A DNA stretch of 64,000 nucleotides from Mucilaginibacter phenanthrenivorans. Its GTDB lineage: Bacteria > Bacteroidota > Bacteroidia > Sphingobacteriales > Sphingobacteriaceae. The stretch is taken from contig NZ_JAHVAP010000006.1 in NCBI RefSeq assembly GCF_024721155.1, positions 124,001-188,000 of the forward strand, given 5' to 3'. Position numbers and translations under genes: made by a program. This document shows, one piece after another, positions 60,251 to 64,000 of the stretch; position 1 is the first letter of the stretch; each line of letters opens with the position of its first letter. A model generated the notes under the pieces. That model had not been told where the DNA came from, ran no database searches, and was given only the letters and a program-made list of their open reading frames with translations.

Positions 60251-60868
60251 TTATTTTATTTTAAGTTCCCGATCAGTTATCCCATCCAGCTCCTGCGGAT
60301 TGTGGGTTACTATTAAAACAGTCGTTTTCAACTCCTCAAAAATCTCCCTCAATTCAGCAATCAGGGTCGATTTAATTTCCGGATCAAGAGCCGAAAAAGG
60401 TTCATCCATCAGCAATATTTTCGGCTTTGTCGCTAACGCTCTTAAAATAGCCAGCCGCTGTTGCTGCCCCCCCGAAAGGTACTCCGGTTTGTGATCTGCA
60501 AATGGCTCCAGTTTGCCAATGACCATTAGCCTGTTTATCCATAGCCTATCCTGTGTTGCATACTCCAAATGCTGCAGCACATTCATATTGGGGAATAGCG
60601 CATAATCCTGGAATACAAACCCGCACATCCGTTTTTGCGGCGGCAGATTTATTTTAGCATCGGCATCAAACCAGGTAATACTGTTCACCACTATTTTGCC
60701 TTTTTCAGGATTATTAAACCCGGCGATAGTTTTTAAAAGCGTGGTTTTCCCGGCACCTGACGGCCCGTAGATTTTGGTAATGCTTCCCGTTGGAAATTGC
60801 TGCCTTACCCGCAAAACCTGCTGCCCTTTGTAGGCCTTTAGTTTTTTTTCTATATCGATGCTGATCAT
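60251..60868 (-). CDS. modC: molybdate ABC transporter ATPase, without TOBE domain
   Basis: 205 residues. Walker A GPSGAGKT is at 35-42, the signature LSGGQQQR at 131-138 and Walker B LLMDEP at 153-158. E. coli ModC has about 150 further residues with a molybdate-binding TOBE domain; these are absent, so this is the short form. It powers molybdate import together with ModB, whose gene it overlaps by four bases. Adjacent to the YedY-like molybdoenzyme locus. Confidence 0.9.
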   Translation of the reverse strand: MISIDIEKKLKAYKGQQVLRVRQQFPTGSITKIYGPSGAGKTTLLKTIAGFNNPEKGKIVVNSITWFDADAKINLPPQKRMCGFVFQDYALFPNMNVLQHLEYATQDRLWINRLMVIGKLEPFADHKPEYLSGGQQQRLAILRALATKPKILLMDEPFSALDPEIKSTLIAELREIFEELKTTVLIVTHNPQELDGITDRELKIK

Positions 60869-61536
60869 TCCAACGGGCTTTTTAAACGGTACTTATTAAA
60901 CACAAACACGCCGATAACCAACACAAAAGTTATGGCAAAAAGAATAAGTGAGTAAATATTGGCCGTATGATAATCCATTTGCTCTACAGAATCATAAACG
61001 GCAATTGATGCAACGCGTGTGACACCCGGAATATTACCGCCGATCATCAGCACTACGCCGAACTCGCCCAATGTATGTGCAAACGTTAGCACAATGGCCG
61101 TAAATAATGGAGGCTTTATATTCGGCAAAAGCACTTTTATAAACGTTTGCCACCTTGTTTTACCCAAACTATAAGACGCCTGTGAAAGCGAAACAGGCAA
61201 TTGCTGCAAGGCTGATTTTATTGGCCCGATCATAAAGGGCATGCTGTAAATAATAGATGCCAGCACCAGGCCCTTAAACGAAAACACGAACTGTACATTA
61301 AAAACATCCTGCAGCCATTTACCAATACCATGCTGCGGACTAAAAGCCAGCAGCAAATAAAACCCCAATACCGATGGCGGCAAAACCAGCGGCATGGTAA
61401 TAATTGCCTCCAGCACCATCTTAAAAAGTGACCGCCCCCGTGACAACCACCACGCTAACGGCAAGCCGACAACCAGCAGCAATAAGGTTGTCATGGCTGA
61501 TAGCTTGAGGGTGAGAAAGATTGGGGTTAGATCCAT
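60865..61536 (-). CDS. modB: molybdate ABC transporter permease
   Basis: 223 residues with five or six membrane helices. The EAA coupling loop (about residues 130-155, SQASYSLGKTRWQTFIKVLL) and the HTLGEFGVVLMIGGNIPG end are diagnostic of ModB. Second gene of modABC, overlapping modC by four bases. A 127-base palindromic repeat separates it from modA. Confidence 0.94.
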   Translation of the reverse strand: MDLTPIFLTLKLSAMTTLLLLVVGLPLAWWLSRGRSLFKMVLEAIITMPLVLPPSVLGFYLLLAFSPQHGIGKWLQDVFNVQFVFSFKGLVLASIIYSMPFMIGPIKSALQQLPVSLSQASYSLGKTRWQTFIKVLLPNIKPPLFTAIVLTFAHTLGEFGVVLMIGGNIPGVTRVASIAVYDSVEQMDYHTANIYSLILFAITFVLVIGVFVFNKYRLKSPLE

Positions 61537-61556
61537 TTGAAACCCATTTTATATAC

Positions 61557-61683
61557 CGCAGGCCTTCGACCCGCGCTGTGGTATTTCGCCCTCTCAGGGC
61601 TGGCGTAGCAGGTTCCAGGCAAAAACACAAAGCCCTGAAGGGGCGATACAAAATAGCGCAGGTCGAAGTCGAAGGCCTGCGAA
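61557..61683. repeat. GCAGGCCTTCGACC palindrome between modA and modB
   Basis: The left arm GCAGGCCTTCGACCCGCGCT pairs with GCGCAGGTCGAAGTCGAAGG CCTGC at the right (with a small bulge). Inside, GCCCTCTCAGGGCT and AGCCCTGAAGGGGC also pair with one another. It sits inside the presumed operon. Confidence 0.8.
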
Positions 61684-61712
61684 ATAAATGACGTCTTATT
61701 TAAACCCACCTT

Positions 61713-62459
61713 TTAATTAATCTTATAGCCAAACTTTTCAAAAATAGCTTTTGCAGCAGGGCTTAAAATGTATTGATAAAACTTCTCCGCGTCGGGGTTA
61801 TTAGCGCCTTTTTTTAGCAGCACCATCCCCTGCTCTATCGGCGCGTATAATTTAGGGTTAATCACCTTCCAGTATAATATGGTTTTAGCGGCAGGATCCT
61901 TAACCAGAGCCTGGGTTGTAAAACCAACTTCAACTACACCTGTAGTGATGTAAGTATTTATCTGTGTAATACTTTCACCGGTTACAACTTTATTTTTAAT
62001 ATCATCAAGAATCCCCTTGGCCTTTAGTGCTTCATCAGCCGCCTTGCCGTATGGAGCAATAGCCGGATTTGCAATGGCTATTTTCTTAATCCTTTCGGTA
62101 AGCAATACCCTTTCCCAATTGTCAAAGCCAATGTTTTGGCTGCTGCAGATGATCAGGCTGCCCTGTGCGTAAACAACCGGCTTTTTTGCACTAAAGCCAT
62201 CCTTGAACAGCATTTCAGGAAAGGTCATATCGGCAGATAAAAACACATCATAAGGTGCGCCATTTTTTACCTGGGTTGAAAGGTTGCCTGATGAGCCGAT
62301 GATCGGTTCGATCGTGATACCCGTTTTGCTCTTAAAATCACTTTGCAGCACTTTGATCACCGCCTGCAGGTTGGCAGCCACCGCCACCTTTAAATTCTGA
62401 CCAAAAACAGGCGAAATCATTATAAAACAGGCGACAAATAAAATTTTTATTTGTTTCAT
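61713..62459 (-). CDS. modA: molybdate-binding periplasmic protein
   Basis: 248 residues with a signal peptide (cleavage near VFGQ). LKVAVAANLQAVIKVLQSDF, IGSSGNLSTQVKNGAPYDVF and LSADMTFPEML are the ModA oxyanion-binding segments. It captures molybdate or tungstate for ModBC. First gene of the operon. No ModE-type palindrome is obvious in the 140 bases upstream, and the ECF motif is absent. Confidence 0.94.
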   Translation of the reverse strand: MKQIKILFVACFIMISPVFGQNLKVAVAANLQAVIKVLQSDFKSKTGITIEPIIGSSGNLSTQVKNGAPYDVFLSADMTFPEMLFKDGFSAKKPVVYAQGSLIICSSQNIGFDNWERVLLTERIKKIAIANPAIAPYGKAADEALKAKGILDDIKNKVVTGESITQINTYITTGVVEVGFTTQALVKDPAAKTILYWKVINPKLYAPIEQGMVLLKKGANNPDAEKFYQYILSPAAKAIFEKFGYKIN

Positions 62460-62668
62460 AGCATTGGTATTTAGATGTATTTCGTTTTATCCATTTTTAT
62501 GCAAATAGCTAACAGTGCATTAAGATACCTTGTTATTAAAGCGTATCAAAATTTCCGGCATTACTTTTTGCCCAAAAATCTTCGCTCAAATGTATATAAA
62601 TGTTAATGGTTAATAGCACTATATTAGCTTGTAAAACCAATATACATCACTACAATTTCCAGTTTATC

Positions 62669-63901
62669 ATGACTAAATTAAGTAAAACATTCGCTTTTTT
62701 ATTGCTGGTTATAGCTCCTGTATTCTTAAAGGCCCAAACCGGTAAGTTCATTACCGTTAAGGGTAAGGAGATCATCGGCCCAAACAATAAACCCTTCTTA
62801 ATGCGGGGCACGAACCTCGGCAACTGGCTGGTACCGGAGGGTTATATGTTTAAATTTAAAAGCGTTAACTCGCCCAAGCTCATCAACCAGGCGCTTTCCG
62901 AATTATTAGGCCCCGAAGATATCAAAGCATTCTGGAAGCAATACCAGGACACCTACATCACCGCCGCTGATATTCACTTTCTAAAGGCATCGGGCATGAA
63001 CTCCATCCGGATCCCTTTCAACTATCGCCTGTTTACCTCAGAAACATACATGGGCGAAAATAACCCTAACCGCGGGTTTGAATTATTGGATAGGGTCATC
63101 GGCTGGTGCAAAAAGGAGGGCCTGTATGTTATTTTAGATATGCATTGTGCTCCCGGAGGCCAAACCGGCGATAATATTGATGATGGTGTTGGTTATCCAT
63201 TCCTGTTTAAAAGCAAGGCAAGCCAGCAATTGGCTATTAGTGTTTGGCACCGCATCGCTGCCCATTATGCCAACGAAACCACGGTTATGGGTTATGATTT
63301 GCTTAACGAACCTATCGCCACTTATTTTAAGGCTGAAGATTTTAACCCTTACCTTGAGCCGCTTTATAAAGATATCACCAAATCAATCCGTATGGTTGAT
63401 AAGAACCATATCATCATTTTAGGCGGTGCACAGTGGGACAGCAACTTTAAGCCCTTCGGCCCGCCGTTTGATTCGAAGCTGGTTTACCAGTTTCATAAGT
63501 ACTGGACAGAGCCAACCCAAAATGTGATCCAGGATTATGTTGATTTCCGGGATAAATACAACGTGCCTATTTATTGCGGCGAGACCGGTGAGAACAAGGA
63601 TCCGTGGGTAAAGGATTTCAGGATCTTACTGGAGAAAAACAACATCGGCTGGCATTACTGGCCGTATAAAAAACTGGATAATACTGCCGGAATCATCACT
63701 TTTGACGTGCCTGCCAATTACGAAAAAGTTATTGACTACACCGAGCAGCCCCGCTCCGATTTTGCCGCCATCCGCAAGGCAGCCCCCGAAAATCGGGAGG
63801 AACTGGTAAAAGCTCTTTATGGCTTTTTAAACAACTGCAAATTTGAAAACTGCAAGCCCAATAAGGGCTATATCGAAGCGCTTGGATTGAAAACGCCTTA
63901 G
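62669..63901 (+). CDS. secreted glycoside hydrolase family 5 enzyme
   Basis: About 410 residues from the ATG at 62669 (MTKLSKTFAFLLLV) with a signal peptide ending FLKAQ; the upstream frame to 62600 is not needed. The acid/base is E214 in DLLNEP and the nucleophile E305 in YCGETGEN. RGTNLGNWLVPEGYMF at the start is typical of exo-glucanase/glucosidase-like GH5 members. It cleaves beta-linked glucans or mannans; subfamily undetermined. Divergent from modA. Confidence 0.92.
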   Translation: MTKLSKTFAFLLLVIAPVFLKAQTGKFITVKGKEIIGPNNKPFLMRGTNLGNWLVPEGYMFKFKSVNSPKLINQALSELLGPEDIKAFWKQYQDTYITAADIHFLKASGMNSIRIPFNYRLFTSETYMGENNPNRGFELLDRVIGWCKKEGLYVILDMHCAPGGQTGDNIDDGVGYPFLFKSKASQQLAISVWHRIAAHYANETTVMGYDLLNEPIATYFKAEDFNPYLEPLYKDITKSIRMVDKNHIIILGGAQWDSNFKPFGPPFDSKLVYQFHKYWTEPTQNVIQDYVDFRDKYNVPIYCGETGENKDPWVKDFRILLEKNNIGWHYWPYKKLDNTAGIITFDVPANYEKVIDYTEQPRSDFAAIRKAAPENREELVKALYGFLNNCKFENCKPNKGYIEALGLKTP

Positions 63902-63977
63902 AAGAGCAGAAAGCTAAAAGACTAAAGCTGAAAGCGAATATCGCGTAAGTGGGCTTTTCGCTTTAGCCTTTAAGCTT
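63902..63977. repeat. word repeat (AAAGCTAAAAGACTAAAGC / GCTTTAGCCTTTAAGC)
   Basis: AAGCTAAAAGACTAAAGCTG and GAAAGCG at the left are mirrored by CGCTTTAGCCTTTAAGCTT at the right, directly after the GH5 stop codon. The remaining bases to the window edge show nothing else. Confidence 0.6.
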
Positions 63978-64000
63978 AAATACCTAATTGTACAAACTAC

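Noticed and set aside
62460..62668. Search for a ModE-type operator or molybdenum-cofactor riboswitch upstream of modA
   Set aside because: No convincing palindrome of the ModE type and no recognisable riboswitch core could be seen.

Overview
The window looks like a chromosomal segment of a Bacteroidota bacterium of the Sphingobacteriaceae (Mucilaginibacter/Pedobacter type). This placement is an inference from protein families and gene style: starts lack Shine-Dalgarno sequences, several promoters carry a TAnnTTTG -7 box, and there are many secreted proteins, LytTR/LytS signalling, a cobalamin-type mutase without its B12 domain, and DUF4932 and DUF1080 proteins. I saw no rRNA, tRNA, CRISPR array, insertion sequence or prophage.

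Layout. 0-4 kb: a one-domain ModE regulator, a secreted beta-barrel-like protein, a small zinc-ribbon gene with a TTG start, a membrane glycosyltransferase and a collagen-like lipoprotein. 4-10.4 kb: waaA, then a nucleotide-sugar operon (ugd, UDP-xylose synthase, galE, rmlB, CpsB-like phosphatase). 10.6-15.5 kb: MacB-type permease, TlpA-like thioredoxin, IscA-type protein, a membrane protein and the methylmalonyl-CoA mutase catalytic subunit. 15.5-17.4 kb: a cluster of DnaA boxes and AT-rich DNA (candidate oriC) followed by dnaA. 17.5-28.6 kb: LytS/LytTR pair, a zinc metalloprotease-like protein, radA, RNase G, a 29-residue COX24-like protein, TPR protein, HU, mutY and ssb. 28.7-45.5 kb: exported peptidases and hydrolases, a GMC dehydrogenase locus with a 3-keto-glycoside hydrolase, a CBS protein, an acyltransferase, an RNA helicase, GH43, cysE-cysM and a TIM-barrel isomerase.

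46.2-55.4 kb is a lipid-modification locus: DUF1475, DUF1295, two cyclopropane-fatty-acid-synthase-type methyltransferases, a lipase-like hydrolase, an FAD amine-oxidase-like enzyme, DUF1365 and an MFS_2 carrier. A HigBA-like toxin-antitoxin pair sits inside it on the opposite strand.

55.6-62.5 kb holds what I consider the most interesting system. An ECF sigma factor and a small soluble zinc-type anti-sigma are divergent from a DUF1223 - cytochrome b - YedY-like molybdoenzyme operon and are followed by a secreted Met/Lys-rich peptide and a secreted redoxin. Three promoters, one before each transcription unit, share exactly TGTAAGG-N15-CGACTAA. That defines a local ECF regulon directly from sequence. 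By analogy with the SigF/NrsF-MrpX-YedYZ hypochlorite response of proteobacteria, I infer a periplasmic methionine-oxidation defence. A modABC molybdate importer lies next to it and could supply the molybdoenzyme.

The intergenic DNA is full of short palindromic repeat families: CATTGCGAG, TCATTCTGAGCG, TGTGCGGAT, GAAATTCGTG, AGAGATTAG, GACTTAAGACT, CCCCCTAAAGGGGG and others. One family member lies in frame inside radA, and another spans the junction of two lipid genes. The window closes with a GH5 glycosidase.
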